Shown here piece after piece: positions 1 to 7,341 of a DNA stretch of 64,000 nucleotides; positions within the stretch are counted from its first letter, which is position 1, and the number at the start of each line of letters is the position of its first letter. Under the pieces are notes generated by a model. The model ran no database searches and was not told the origin of the DNA. It saw only the letters and a list, made by a program, of their open reading frames with translations. Position numbers and translations under genes: made by a program. Location of the stretch: positions 1,017,595-1,081,594 of the forward strand of contig JAWPMO010000001.1 of NCBI GenBank assembly GCA_033344875.1. The letters are read 5' to 3'. This DNA is from Ilumatobacteraceae bacterium. GTDB lineage: Bacteria; Actinomycetota; Acidimicrobiia; Acidimicrobiales; Ilumatobacteraceae.

Positions 1-2
1 CC

Positions 3-194
3 TGCACCCGGGTCTGGGACCTGTTCGAGCACGGCCCGGAACCGGTCGGCTACGACCCGGCGACGATCCCGTTCTGGGACGGTCCCACCCAGCCGGAGTT
101 CGCCGTGCTCCGGCTCGATCCGTGGCGTCTCCGGGTGTTCCCCGGCAGCATGCTCCTGGCCGGCGAGGGCGAGATCCTCGACTGGCACCGCTGA
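3..194 (+). CDS. C-terminal end of a probable pyridoxamine 5'-phosphate oxidase-like FMN-binding protein (partial)
   Basis: An open frame enters from the left edge and stops at a TGA at 192-194, leaving the last 63 residues. The readable part includes PFWDGP, the segment LRLDPWRLRVFPG and a final GEGEILDW. This pattern resembles the C-terminus of small FMN- or F420-binding split-barrel proteins of the PPOX family, where the DPWRLRV strand forms part of the barrel. The N-terminus lies outside the window, so flavin-binding residues cannot be checked. It converges on recO, which ends 15 bp later on the other strand. The family call is from pattern memory only and is moderate. Confidence 0.45.
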   Translation, partial: CTRVWDLFEHGPEPVGYDPATIPFWDGPTQPEFAVLRLDPWRLRVFPGSMLLAGEGEILDWHR

Positions 195-209
195 GCGGAC
201 CCGACCGCG

Positions 210-938
210 TCAGTGGTGCTCGAACATCGCTACGGCGCGGAGCCGACGTTCGATGTGGTGCTCGAGCGCCCGGGTCGCGAGCGCCCCGACCTCGTGTGTC
301 GCCGGTGATTCGTCGAGCGACAATGCGTGATGGAGTCGGCCGCCGAGGATGTCGCGCATGATCGCGAGCGCGGCCGGGCTGATCGCGCCGCCGCTCCGAC
401 AGGCCCGGCACAGCGTGCCACCCTCGTTCAGGTCGAACGCGACCATCGGCGATTCGGGTTCGGACTCGCCACACCGCACGCAGGCGTCGAGTTGCGGTTC
501 GAGCCCCTCGGCGGCCAGCAGCTTCCAGTAGAACGCCGGTACGTTCAGCGGAGCCGGACGCTCGGCGATCGTGCGGAGCACCCCCACGGCCATCTGGTAC
601 AGCCGCGGGTTGGGCTCGCGCTCGAGCCCGAGCTGGTCGACCGCCTCGAGCGTCGCCATCGCCTGCGAGGCCCGGTCGAGCGACGTGAGCAGCGGCGCGA
701 GCGGCTCGACCGACTCGGCCTGGCTCACGATGTCGAGTTCACGTCCGCGGTACAGCAGCAACCGGACGTGGCTCATCGGTTCGAGACGGGCACCGAACTT
801 CGACTTGGTCTTCCGGACCCCTTTGGCGACCGCTCGGACCTTGCCGTTCTCGGCGGTCATGAACACGACGATGCGGTCGGATTCGCCGAGCTTGTAGGTA
901 CGCAGGACGACGCCGACGTCGCGATACAGCTCCTTCAT
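210..938 (-). CDS. recO: DNA repair protein RecO
   Basis: RecO mediates RecF-pathway recombination repair: it binds SSB-coated single strands and helps RecA load. The 242-residue product begins MKELYRDVGVVLRTY, the typical OB-fold start, followed by an all-helical domain. A four-Cys zinc site is visible as C153-x2-C156 and C177-x2-C180. The length is normal for the family. The frame stays open far upstream, but ATG at 938 is chosen because it begins the conserved N-terminus and overlaps the TGA of the upstream gene by 4 bp (ATGA), which suggests translational coupling. In mycobacteria recO is also next to a cis-prenyltransferase gene. Confidence 0.93.
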   Translation of the reverse strand: MKELYRDVGVVLRTYKLGESDRIVVFMTAENGKVRAVAKGVRKTKSKFGARLEPMSHVRLLLYRGRELDIVSQAESVEPLAPLLTSLDRASQAMATLEAVDQLGLEREPNPRLYQMAVGVLRTIAERPAPLNVPAFYWKLLAAEGLEPQLDACVRCGESEPESPMVAFDLNEGGTLCRACRSGGAISPAALAIMRDILGGRLHHALSLDESPATHEVGALATRALEHHIERRLRAVAMFEHH

Positions 939-1516
939 TCGTCGAGACCGCCGAATCTGCGGCGACGGTTCGAGAAGTCGTTGATCGCGCCCGACAGGTC
1001 GTCGATGTCGAGGTCTCCCCAGTCGACCTGGATGAAGACCAGTTCGGCGTAGGCGAGCTCCCACACGAGCGAGGGCGGAAGCTGCGTCGGCGGCCCGAGC
1101 ACGACGACGAGGTCGGGTTCGCAGTCGGCCGGTTCGTACAGCGCGCCGGCGACGGTGGCCTCGTTGACCTCGTCGGCCGGGTCGAGGCGCTGCATCGCGT
1201 CGGCGAACCGTTGGCGCCCGTCGCCGCACGGGTCGACGATGACCTCACAGGTGCCGACGGAGCGCCGCCACATCTCGAGGTCCCGAGCGGTGTCGCAGGT
1301 CTCGGCCGCGTCGTCGCCGGGTTCGTAGGCCCGCAGGGTGAGCCACGGGACACCGATCCGGGCACACAGGCCACCGAGCGACTCGACACGTTCGTCCCAT
1401 CGTTGCTCGGTCAGCTCTGACCAGTCGTGCAGGGTGCCACCGACGACGAGGACGTGCCGGAGCGACGGATGGCTCGCGGGTGTTCGTTCGCTCGTGATCG
1501 AGGATGTCGATTCCAC
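935..1516 (-). CDS. Degenerate cis-prenyltransferase homologue, NgBR/Nus1-like non-catalytic subunit candidate
   Basis: This 193-residue protein aligns by eye with undecaprenyl diphosphate synthase along its length, but the catalytic motifs are gone. The MDGNGRW segment is replaced by VVGGTLHDW (residues 24-32), so the catalytic Asp is missing, and the RTSGE stretch is replaced by VLGPPTQ (139-145). Fold-type landmarks remain: LVWELAYAEL (150-159), a DWGDLD strand end, and a complete C-terminal RRRRFGG (184-190). In eukaryotic NgBR/Nus1 the catalytic site is likewise lost while a C-terminal RxG motif completes the partner's active site. It is coupled to recO by an ATGA overlap and is divergent from the canonical-looking synthase 43 bp away. 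A simple decayed paralogue is the alternative. Confidence 0.6.
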   Translation of the reverse strand: MESTSSITSERTPASHPSLRHVLVVGGTLHDWSELTEQRWDERVESLGGLCARIGVPWLTLRAYEPGDDAAETCDTARDLEMWRRSVGTCEVIVDPCGDGRQRFADAMQRLDPADEVNEATVAGALYEPADCEPDLVVVLGPPTQLPPSLVWELAYAELVFIQVDWGDLDIDDLSGAINDFSNRRRRFGGLDE

Positions 1517-1559
1517 TGCGCCATTCTCCCACGTGACCGGTCGCTAACGTGGACGCTCT

Positions 1560-2234
1560 GTGACCAGCCCGACGACTCGCGCCCTGCACGTCGCGTGCAT
1601 CATGGACGGCAACGGCCGCTGGGCGGGCCATCGCGGACTCCCGCGGACCGCCGGTCACACCGAGGGCGAGGAGAACCTCGCCCGCCTGGTCCGCGTCGCG
1701 GTGCGCCGGGAGATCGGTTGGCTGACCGTGTTCGGTTTCTCGACCGAGAACTGGGTGCGCCCCCGCGCCGAGGTCCGCCACATCCTCGGCCTCCACGAGA
1801 AGTTGTTCGGACGGGTCGCCGAGCTCAACGAACTCAACGTGCGGATCCAGTGGATCGGACGACCGTTCGACAGTCCGGCGGCACGGACACCCAAGTACGT
1901 GCAGCGGGCGATCCGCAAGGCGATCGCCGACACGGCCGGCAACACGGGCATGGTGCTCACCATCGCGTTCGACTACGGCGGCCGAACCGAACTCATGTCG
2001 GCCGTCCGGGCGACTCGTGCCGCCGGGGAGCCGATCACCGAGGCGTCGGTCAGCGAGCATCTGTACCTGCCCGACGTGCCACGGGTCGACGTGATGGTTC
2101 GCACCAGCGGTGAGCAGCGGGTGTCCAACTTCCTGCTCTGGCAGAGCGCCGGTTCGAAGATCCACTTCACCGACACGGCCTGGCCCGACTTCGACGCCGC
2201 CGACCTCGACGCCGCGATCGCCCTCGTTCGATGA
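1560..2234 (+). CDS. uppS: Isoprenyl (undecaprenyl/decaprenyl) diphosphate synthase, catalytic subunit
   Basis: Cis-prenyltransferase that elongates an allylic diphosphate with isopentenyl diphosphate to make the lipid carrier for cell-wall synthesis. Catalytic motifs are intact: IMDGNGRW with Asp16, GFSTENWVRP (59-68), RTSGE (181-185) and SNFLLWQ (189-195). The 224-residue product ends LDAAIALVR, so the usual C-terminal R-x-RRFGG tail, which contributes the RxG motif of homodimeric enzymes, is absent. Neither forward frame past the stop restores it. GTG at 1560 is the start because the conserved HVACIMDG follows 9 residues later. A TAACGT box lies at 1545-1550. The missing tail is present on the protein encoded divergently next door. 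Confidence 0.85.
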   Translation: MTSPTTRALHVACIMDGNGRWAGHRGLPRTAGHTEGEENLARLVRVAVRREIGWLTVFGFSTENWVRPRAEVRHILGLHEKLFGRVAELNELNVRIQWIGRPFDSPAARTPKYVQRAIRKAIADTAGNTGMVLTIAFDYGGRTELMSAVRATRAAGEPITEASVSEHLYLPDVPRVDVMVRTSGEQRVSNFLLWQSAGSKIHFTDTAWPDFDAADLDAAIALVR

Positions 2235-2244
2235 TCGGGCGCCG

Positions 2245-4140
2245 ATGAGCGACAGCGGCGCCCGCGCGCTCACCGCGCTCGACGCGGTCACGACCGCCTT
2301 GCCGGCTGCCGAGGAGCGGGCCGGTCAACGGGCGATGGCCGAGCACGTCGCCGATGCGATCGAGCACGGCCGACACCTGATCGTCCAGGCGGGCACCGGC
2401 ACCGGCAAGACGCTCGCCTACCTCGTCCCGGCGATCACCTCGGGCAAGCGCACGGTGGTCGTCACCGCCACCAAGGCGCTGCAGGACCAGTTGGCGGCCA
2501 AGGACCTGCCGTTCCTGTCCGCACAGCTCGCCTCGCAGGGCATCGACGTCGACTGGGCGGTGCTGAAGGGACGCAGCAACTACGTCTGCCTCCAACGGTT
2601 GCGCGAGACGAACGATCCGGCGCAGGCCCAACTCGAACTCGACGACATGTCGGCCGTCACCAAGCTGGAGGTGAAGAAGCTCGGCGAATGGGCGGCGACG
2701 TCGAAGACCGGCGACCAGGCCGAGCTCGACTGGAACCCCGGCGACGCCGCCTGGCGGGCGGTCAGCGTCGGATCCGACGAGTGTCCCGGCGCCGACCGCT
2801 GCCCGATGGGTCAGGAGTGCTTCGCCGAGCAGGCCAGACGCCGGTCGCAGGCGTCCGACGTGATCGTCGTGAACACCCACCTCTACGGCCTCCACGTCGG
2901 CAGCGGTGGAGCGATCCTGCCCGAACACGACGTCGTCGTGTTCGACGAGGCCCACGTCCTCGAGGACATCATGAGCGACACGGTGGGCGTCCAGATCGCC
3001 CCGGGGCGGTTCGTGACCGTCAGCGCCACGATCCGCCGCTTCCTCGACGACCCGCAACTGGTCGGGTCGATCGCCGATCTCGCGTCGGTCACCCGCGAGG
3101 CGCTCGCCCCGTTCGCCGGCCGGCGACTCCCGACGCCGCTCCCCGAGCCGATCACCGAGGCACTCCGCGACGCACAGCTCAAACTGACCCGAGTCGGTGA
3201 GGCGGTCCAGAAGATCGAGACGCCGATCGAGGACGCCCAGCAACGCAAGCTTCGGGCGCAGCGCATGATCACCCGTTCGATGGAAGCGGTCGAGGCGGCG
3301 CTGTCCGCCGGCACCGACACGGTGCCGTTCGTCTCGGGAAGCCGGGATCATCCCCGGCTCGAGATCGCGCCACTCGACGTCGGCCCGACGATGCAGGCCG
3401 GGGTGTGGGAACAGCACACGGCGATCCTCACCAGCGCCACGATCCCCGCATCGCTCGGGCGCCGGGTGGGGATCGATCCGGACCGGAGCTTCGAGGCCGA
3501 CGTGGGCAGCCCGTTCGACTACGACGAGCAGGCGATCCTGTACTGTGCCATGCACCTCCCGCCGCCCAAGTCGCCGAAGTTCCGCGACGCCGTGGCCGAC
3601 GAGCTGATCGCGCTGATCGGCGCCGCCGGCGGCCGCACGTTGGCGCTGTTCACCAGTTGGGCCGCGATGGACGCCGCCGTCGACGCGGTCCGCGACGAGG
3701 TCGACGTGCCGATCCTCACGCAGCGCGACCTCCCCAAGCCGGCACTGGTCAAGAAGTTCGCCGAGTCGAGCGAGACCTGCCTGTTCGCGACCACGGGCAT
3801 GTTCCAGGGCGTCGACGTGCCCGGTGAGACGCTGTCGCTCGTCGTGATCGACAAGCTGCCCTTCCCGCGGCCCGACGACCCGCTCCTGTCGGCACGCCGC
3901 GAACTCCTCGGACCGACGGCGTTCTCCGAGATCGACGTGCCGCGGGCCGCCACCCTGCTCGCCCAGGCATCCGGACGCCTGATCCGCACCGCAACCGACC
4001 GTGGCGTCGTCGCCGTGCTCGACTCGCGGCTCGGCTCGGCTCGGTATCGGTGGGACATCATCAAGGCGCTGCCGCCGATGAAGCGCACCAAGGTTCGCAG
4101 CGACGTCGAGGACTTCCTGCGAGCGATCCGCGACGCCTAG
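2245..4140 (+). CDS. dinG: ATP-dependent DNA helicase, DinG/XPD family
   Basis: Superfamily 2 iron-sulfur helicase, 631 residues, expected to unwind DNA 5'-3' and resolve R-loops or damaged structures. Walker A AGTGTGKT is at 49-56. Four cysteines in the Fe-S domain (C115, C180, C186, C192) match the XPD/DinG cluster spacing. The DEAH box is at 234-237, and the C-terminal motif QASGRLIRTATDRGVV is the helicase motif VI region. The frame extends upstream into uppS, but ATG 2245, 10 bp after the uppS stop, gives the normal N-terminus. No SOS box is visible. An IS110 element sits directly downstream. Confidence 0.9.
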   Translation: MSDSGARALTALDAVTTALPAAEERAGQRAMAEHVADAIEHGRHLIVQAGTGTGKTLAYLVPAITSGKRTVVVTATKALQDQLAAKDLPFLSAQLASQGIDVDWAVLKGRSNYVCLQRLRETNDPAQAQLELDDMSAVTKLEVKKLGEWAATSKTGDQAELDWNPGDAAWRAVSVGSDECPGADRCPMGQECFAEQARRRSQASDVIVVNTHLYGLHVGSGGAILPEHDVVVFDEAHVLEDIMSDTVGVQIAPGRFVTVSATIRRFLDDPQLVGSIADLASVTREALAPFAGRRLPTPLPEPITEALRDAQLKLTRVGEAVQKIETPIEDAQQRKLRAQRMITRSMEAVEAALSAGTDTVPFVSGSRDHPRLEIAPLDVGPTMQAGVWEQHTAILTSATIPASLGRRVGIDPDRSFEADVGSPFDYDEQAILYCAMHLPPPKSPKFRDAVADELIALIGAAGGRTLALFTSWAAMDAAVDAVRDEVDVPILTQRDLPKPALVKKFAESSETCLFATTGMFQGVDVPGETLSLVVIDKLPFPRPDDPLLSARRELLGPTAFSEIDVPRAATLLAQASGRLIRTATDRGVVAVLDSRLGSARYRWDIIKALPPMKRTKVRSDVEDFLRAIRDA

Positions 4141-4161
4141 ACATCCCACGGGCGGTAGGTG

Positions 4162-5379
4162 TCAAGCGGCGAGGTTGAGCCGGTGGGCCCAGGCGGTGTG
4201 TTCGTCGTAGATGGTGTGGTGGCGGAGGCAGCCGTGGAGAATGCCGACGAGGCGGTTGGCGAGGGCGCGTAGTGCTCGGTGGTGGGTGTCGCCGGCGGCT
4301 CGGCGGGCGTCGTAGAACAAGCGGGCTCCGGGGCTGGCGGTGAGTGTTGCGAAGGCCCACTGGTAGCAAGCGTCGGCGAGGCGCCGGTTGCGGGCGTAGC
4401 GGGCGAGCACGACGTGATGTTTGCCCGAGGCGCGGGTGATGGGTGACATGCCGGAGTAGTTCTTGCGAGACTTGGCGTCTGCATAGCGGTTCGGGTCGTC
4501 CCCGAACTCGGCGAGCACCCGGGCGCCGAGCGTCATCCCCAATCCTGGCAGGGAACGGATGACCTTGGCGTCCGGGTGTTGTTCAAAACGGTCGGCCAGC
4601 TCGGCCTCGAGGCGGTCGACCTGGATCTGCATCTCGACGATCACCGCCACGAGAGCGGCAACGCTGGCGCCCATCGCGTCAGTGACCAGAGCGGGTGCTT
4701 CGAGCTGCTCAGTGCGGAGCGCGGTCTGGATCTCGACGCTGCGTTCGTCGATGCGCCGTTGCCGACCACCGCGACGCAAAGCAGCGGCGATCTTCGAGCG
4801 TGACAGCAGCTTGCCGGTCATCGGGGTCGGCGCGATCGTCAACACCGCGAGAGCATCGCGTCCGGCCAGTTCATCGAATGCTTCCAGAGCTGCCGGGTAG
4901 AACTCGCGCAACGTGGAACGCAGCTGGTTGGTGTGGCGTTGCCGGCTCCAGATCATCGTCTGATGCGCCCGGGCGAGCACTTTGACGGCTTCGGCCAGTT
5001 CGCTGTCGCCGGCCACCGGCCGGTGATTGTGAGCGTCGGTGCGGGCCAGGTCGGCGAGCACCTTGGCGTCACCGGGGTCGGACTTGGCGCCCGACGTCGA
5101 GTGCCGTTCGCGATAGCGCGACGTCGACATCGGATTCACCGCCAGCACCGTGTACCCGGCAGCCACCAGGGCGCCGATGAACAACCCCCTGTCGGTTTCG
5201 GTCGCGACGATCACATCGGCCGGGTCGTCGACGCGACCGGCCACCAACTCGTGGAACCGGGCGACACCCTCCACACCTTCGGGCAGCCGGCCGCCGCCGA
5301 GCCGTTGGCCGTTGTCGTCCTCGACGAACACGTCGTGATGGTCCTCAGCCCAGTCCAGGCCGACGAACACCTGCCTCAT
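4162..5379 (-). CDS. IS110-family transposase (DEDD recombinase)
   Basis: Full-length 405-residue transposase with the two IS110 domains. The N-terminal RuvC-like DEDD domain begins FVGLDWAEDHHDVFV with the first acidic residue at D9. The C-terminal Transposase_20 domain contains SLPGLGMTLGARVLAEFGD and NYSGMSPITRASGK, the latter holding the serine region used in recombination. No internal stop is present, so the protein may be active. The start at 5379 is supported by an unusually strong ribosome-binding site: the minus strand carries AAGGAGGTGA, nearly the complete anti-16S complement, a few nt before ATG. IS110 enzymes act with a bridge RNA from the element's non-coding end. Confidence 0.93.
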   Translation of the reverse strand: MRQVFVGLDWAEDHHDVFVEDDNGQRLGGGRLPEGVEGVARFHELVAGRVDDPADVIVATETDRGLFIGALVAAGYTVLAVNPMSTSRYRERHSTSGAKSDPGDAKVLADLARTDAHNHRPVAGDSELAEAVKVLARAHQTMIWSRQRHTNQLRSTLREFYPAALEAFDELAGRDALAVLTIAPTPMTGKLLSRSKIAAALRRGGRQRRIDERSVEIQTALRTEQLEAPALVTDAMGASVAALVAVIVEMQIQVDRLEAELADRFEQHPDAKVIRSLPGLGMTLGARVLAEFGDDPNRYADAKSRKNYSGMSPITRASGKHHVVLARYARNRRLADACYQWAFATLTASPGARLFYDARRAAGDTHHRALRALANRLVGILHGCLRHHTIYDEHTAWAHRLNLAA

Positions 5380-5607
5380 CGGTCACCTCCTTGTTCAATC
5401 GGTTATCGTTCGAGCCCGAGGCGACCAGCAGCTCCCTAATGGTTCAGTGCTCGCAGCACGTCATCCCACCAGCCATCACGAGTCGACCTCACCAACCGAC
5501 CGGCGCACGATCTAGGCGTAGAGCTCGAGGCTCTGGCTCCAAAAGTGCTGACCGACCGGCGGCTCGGAACCATCCTGACCGATCACACGGCTTCGGACGA
5601 TCGATCC
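5380..5607 (-). ncRNA. Candidate bridge RNA region in the left end of the IS110 element
   Basis: IS110-group elements are known to encode a structured bridge RNA in the non-coding stretch upstream of the transposase, pairing with target and donor DNA. This 228-bp stretch contains no gene and several hairpin arms: GTGCT/AGCAC at 5447-5459, AGAGC/GCTCT at 5520-5534, and an 8-bp inverted repeat CCTAATGG (5435-5442) / CCATTAGG (5608-5615). Two near-repeats of CTGACCGA occur around 5550 and 5575. The position and structure fit a bridge RNA. The loops pairing with target and donor have not been identified, so this is an inference. Confidence 0.45.
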
Positions 5608-5625
5608 CCATTAGGTTCGGGCGCC

Positions 5626-6387
5626 ATGGGTGACCACGACGTACTCGTCCGGCTGGAACTCGACGCCGGCATCGCCACGATCACGCTCGACTCGCAGCAC
5701 AACCGCAATGCGCTCTCTCGACGCCTGATCGCCGAACTCCACGAGCGACTCGACCAGGCAGAGGCCGCCGACGCCCGAGCGATCGTGCTCCGTCACGAGG
5801 GGCCGGCGTTCTGTGCCGGTGCCGACCTCAAGGAACGTGCGGTCGACGACGGTCCGCTCGATTCGACGCCGATGGTCACCGTGATGCGGCGCCTGATGGA
5901 CACCGACCGGCCGACGATCGCGGCGGTCCGGGGCGCCGTGCGCGCCGGCGGGATCGGGCTGATGGCGTCGTGCGACCTGGTCGTCGTCCACGACGACGTG
6001 AACTTCGCGCTGACCGAGGTGCGGATCGGCGTCGCCGCCGCGATCATCTCGGTGCCGATCCTCCGGCGGGTCCCGGCGGGCAAGATCGCTGCGGCGATGC
6101 TCACGGGCGAGGTGTTCTCCGCCGAGGACGCCCGCGAGATGGGGCTGGTCACCCACGTCACCGACGACGTCGCCGCCTGGGTGGCCGCGCTCTGCGAGGG
6201 CGTCCTGGCCGGTGCTCCCCGCGCCGTCGCCGAGACCAAGCGCCTGCTGCGACGGGTTCCGACGCTCGATGCCGACACCGCCTTCGACGAGATGCGACGG
6301 CTCAGCGACGAACTGTTCCGCAGCCCCGACGCCGCCGAGGGGATGGCCGCGTTCCGCGAGAAGCGGGCGCCGGTCTGGCCGGGCTGA
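5626..6387 (+). CDS. Enoyl-CoA hydratase/isomerase (crotonase) family protein
   Basis: Crotonase-fold protein of 253 residues, normal family size. It carries the CoA-binding and oxyanion-hole segments GPAFCAGADLKE and RAGGIGLMASCDLVV, and the ALTEVRIGVAAAIISVPILRR helix that follows. One glutamate is present near the usual catalytic position (LTEVRIG); the second catalytic Glu of true hydratases is not evident, so the reaction (hydratase, isomerase or other) is open. ATG 5626 is preferred over upstream in-frame starts because those fall in the IS110 end. A TAGGTT box lies at 5612-5617, 14 nt before the ATG. Confidence 0.85.
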   Translation: MGDHDVLVRLELDAGIATITLDSQHNRNALSRRLIAELHERLDQAEAADARAIVLRHEGPAFCAGADLKERAVDDGPLDSTPMVTVMRRLMDTDRPTIAAVRGAVRAGGIGLMASCDLVVVHDDVNFALTEVRIGVAAAIISVPILRRVPAGKIAAAMLTGEVFSAEDAREMGLVTHVTDDVAAWVAALCEGVLAGAPRAVAETKRLLRRVPTLDADTAFDEMRRLSDELFRSPDAAEGMAAFREKRAPVWPG

Positions 6388-6407
6388 CCGCGCTGACCGT
6401 CGGGCCG

Positions 6408-7094
6408 TCAGGCGACGAGGCGGTAGCCGATGCCGCGGGCGGTGATGATCAGCTGCGGCTCGTCGGGCTGGTCCTCGACCTTGAGGCGGAGACGGCGCAC
6501 GTGAGCGTCGACCAGGCGGGAGTCACCGAGGTACTCGTATCCCCAGACCCGTTCGAGGAGTTGATCGCGTGAGAGCACCGCGCCCGCATGGTCCGCGAAC
6601 TCACAGAGCAGCCGGAACTCGGTCTTGGTCAAGCTGAGCTCCTGACCACCCTTCAGGACGATCCCCTGTTCGCGCCGCAGTTCGATGTCACCGAGCATCA
6701 CCGACTTGGGGGCCGCCGCGGTGTTCTCGAGCAGGTGGACGCGGCGCATGAGCGCACGGATCCGGGCGGCGAGCTCCTTGGGGACGACCGGCTTGGTGAC
6801 GTAGTCGTCGGCACCTGCTTCGAGACCGGCGACCATGTCGTGGGTGTCGGTCTGCGCGGTGATGATGATGATCGGCACGGTGCTCGTCGCCCGCAGCGAC
6901 CGACACACGTCGAAGCCCGACATGTCGGGGAGCCGGAGGTCGAGCAGCACGAGGTCGACCTCGTGTTCGGCGAAACGGGCCAGACCGTCGGTGCCGTTGG
7001 CTGCCTCGTGGACGGTGTACCCCTCGTCCTCGAGCGCCAGCCGCAAGGCCAGTCTGATGCCGTCGTCGTCTTCGATGAAGAGCAGGGTGTTCAC
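6408..7094 (-). CDS. mtrA: OmpR/PhoB-type response regulator, MtrA-like
   Basis: Two-domain response regulator of 228 residues. The receiver domain has the acidic pocket D9-D10, phospho-acceptor Asp52 in LDLRLPD, Thr79 and Lys101 in TKP. The C-terminal winged-helix domain contains SRDQLLERVWGYEYLGDSRLVDAHVRRLR and ends ARGIGYRLVA. The VWGYEYLGDSRLVD segment closely resembles actinobacterial MtrA. It is transcribed divergently from an MtrB-like kinase whose downstream gene encodes an LpqB-like lipoprotein, supporting the MtrA call even though canonical mtrA-mtrB-lpqB is a single-direction operon. Expected to control cell-wall and division genes. Confidence 0.8.
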   Translation of the reverse strand: MNTLLFIEDDDGIRLALRLALEDEGYTVHEAANGTDGLARFAEHEVDLVLLDLRLPDMSGFDVCRSLRATSTVPIIIITAQTDTHDMVAGLEAGADDYVTKPVVPKELAARIRALMRRVHLLENTAAAPKSVMLGDIELRREQGIVLKGGQELSLTKTEFRLLCEFADHAGAVLSRDQLLERVWGYEYLGDSRLVDAHVRRLRLKVEDQPDEPQLIITARGIGYRLVA

Positions 7095-7209
7095 GGTCGT
7101 CCCAGTGTGGCACGATTCTCGTCATCTGGGAAAAGCAGCGATATCCAGGCCTGTTCCGCACCAATATGAACGCTTTGTTACAGAAATCGCACACAGGCAG
7201 CGTCGTGCC

Positions 7210-7215
7210 GTCACA
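7210..7215 (+). promoter_or_regulatory. Candidate MtrA half-site in the divergent mtrA-mtrB spacer
   Basis: The 247-bp spacer between the divergent regulator and kinase genes has a GTCACA at 7210-7215 and a related GTTACA at 7177-7182. GTCACA/GTAACA-type direct repeats are reported MtrA binding elements, so autoregulation is plausible. Hexamers occur by chance, and spacing does not prove a site. Confidence 0.25.
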
Positions 7216-7242
7216 AACGACGACCAACATGATGACTGTTCA

Positions 7243-7291
7243 CGCTGCCCCGGTGAGGTACCTTCCTCCCCCTGGTGCCTCACCGGCAGCG
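7243..7291. other. Long inverted repeat (strong hairpin) upstream of the mtrB-like gene
   Basis: Arms of 18 bases face each other around an 11-nt pyrimidine-rich loop (7263-7273). CGCTGCC at 7243-7249 pairs with GGCAGCG at 7285-7291, and GGTGAGGTACC at 7252-7262 pairs with GGTGCCTCACC at 7274-7284, with one mismatch and a 2-nt CC bulge. It ends 50 bp before the kinase ATG. No T-tract follows on either strand, so an ordinary terminator is not indicated; a leader structure or a protein-binding palindrome is possible. Confidence 0.6.
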
Positions 7292-7341
7292 TTGGAACTC
7301 CCCTCGCTGGCCGATTCCGGCCGCATGCCACACTGTTGACC

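Larger units (their letters stand above)
4141..5607 (-). mobile_element. IS110-family insertion sequence (boundaries approximate)
   Basis: The element lies between the dinG stop and the crotonase gene. It carries one transposase on the minus strand and about 230 bp of non-coding DNA upstream of it, but only 21 bp between the transposase stop and the dinG stop. A long transposase-proximal left end and a very short right end is the IS110-group layout. As usual for the family, no terminal inverted repeats or target duplication can be seen, so the ends are estimates: right end within 4141-4161, left end somewhere in 5540-5610. The neighbours on both sides look intact. Confidence 0.75.

Noticed and set aside
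2167-4149. A 660-codon open frame on the minus strand opposite the helicase gene
   Set aside because: Its translation is Arg/Asp/Gly-rich low-complexity text without domains, while the plus strand encodes a complete DinG helicase; a GC-driven antisense shadow.
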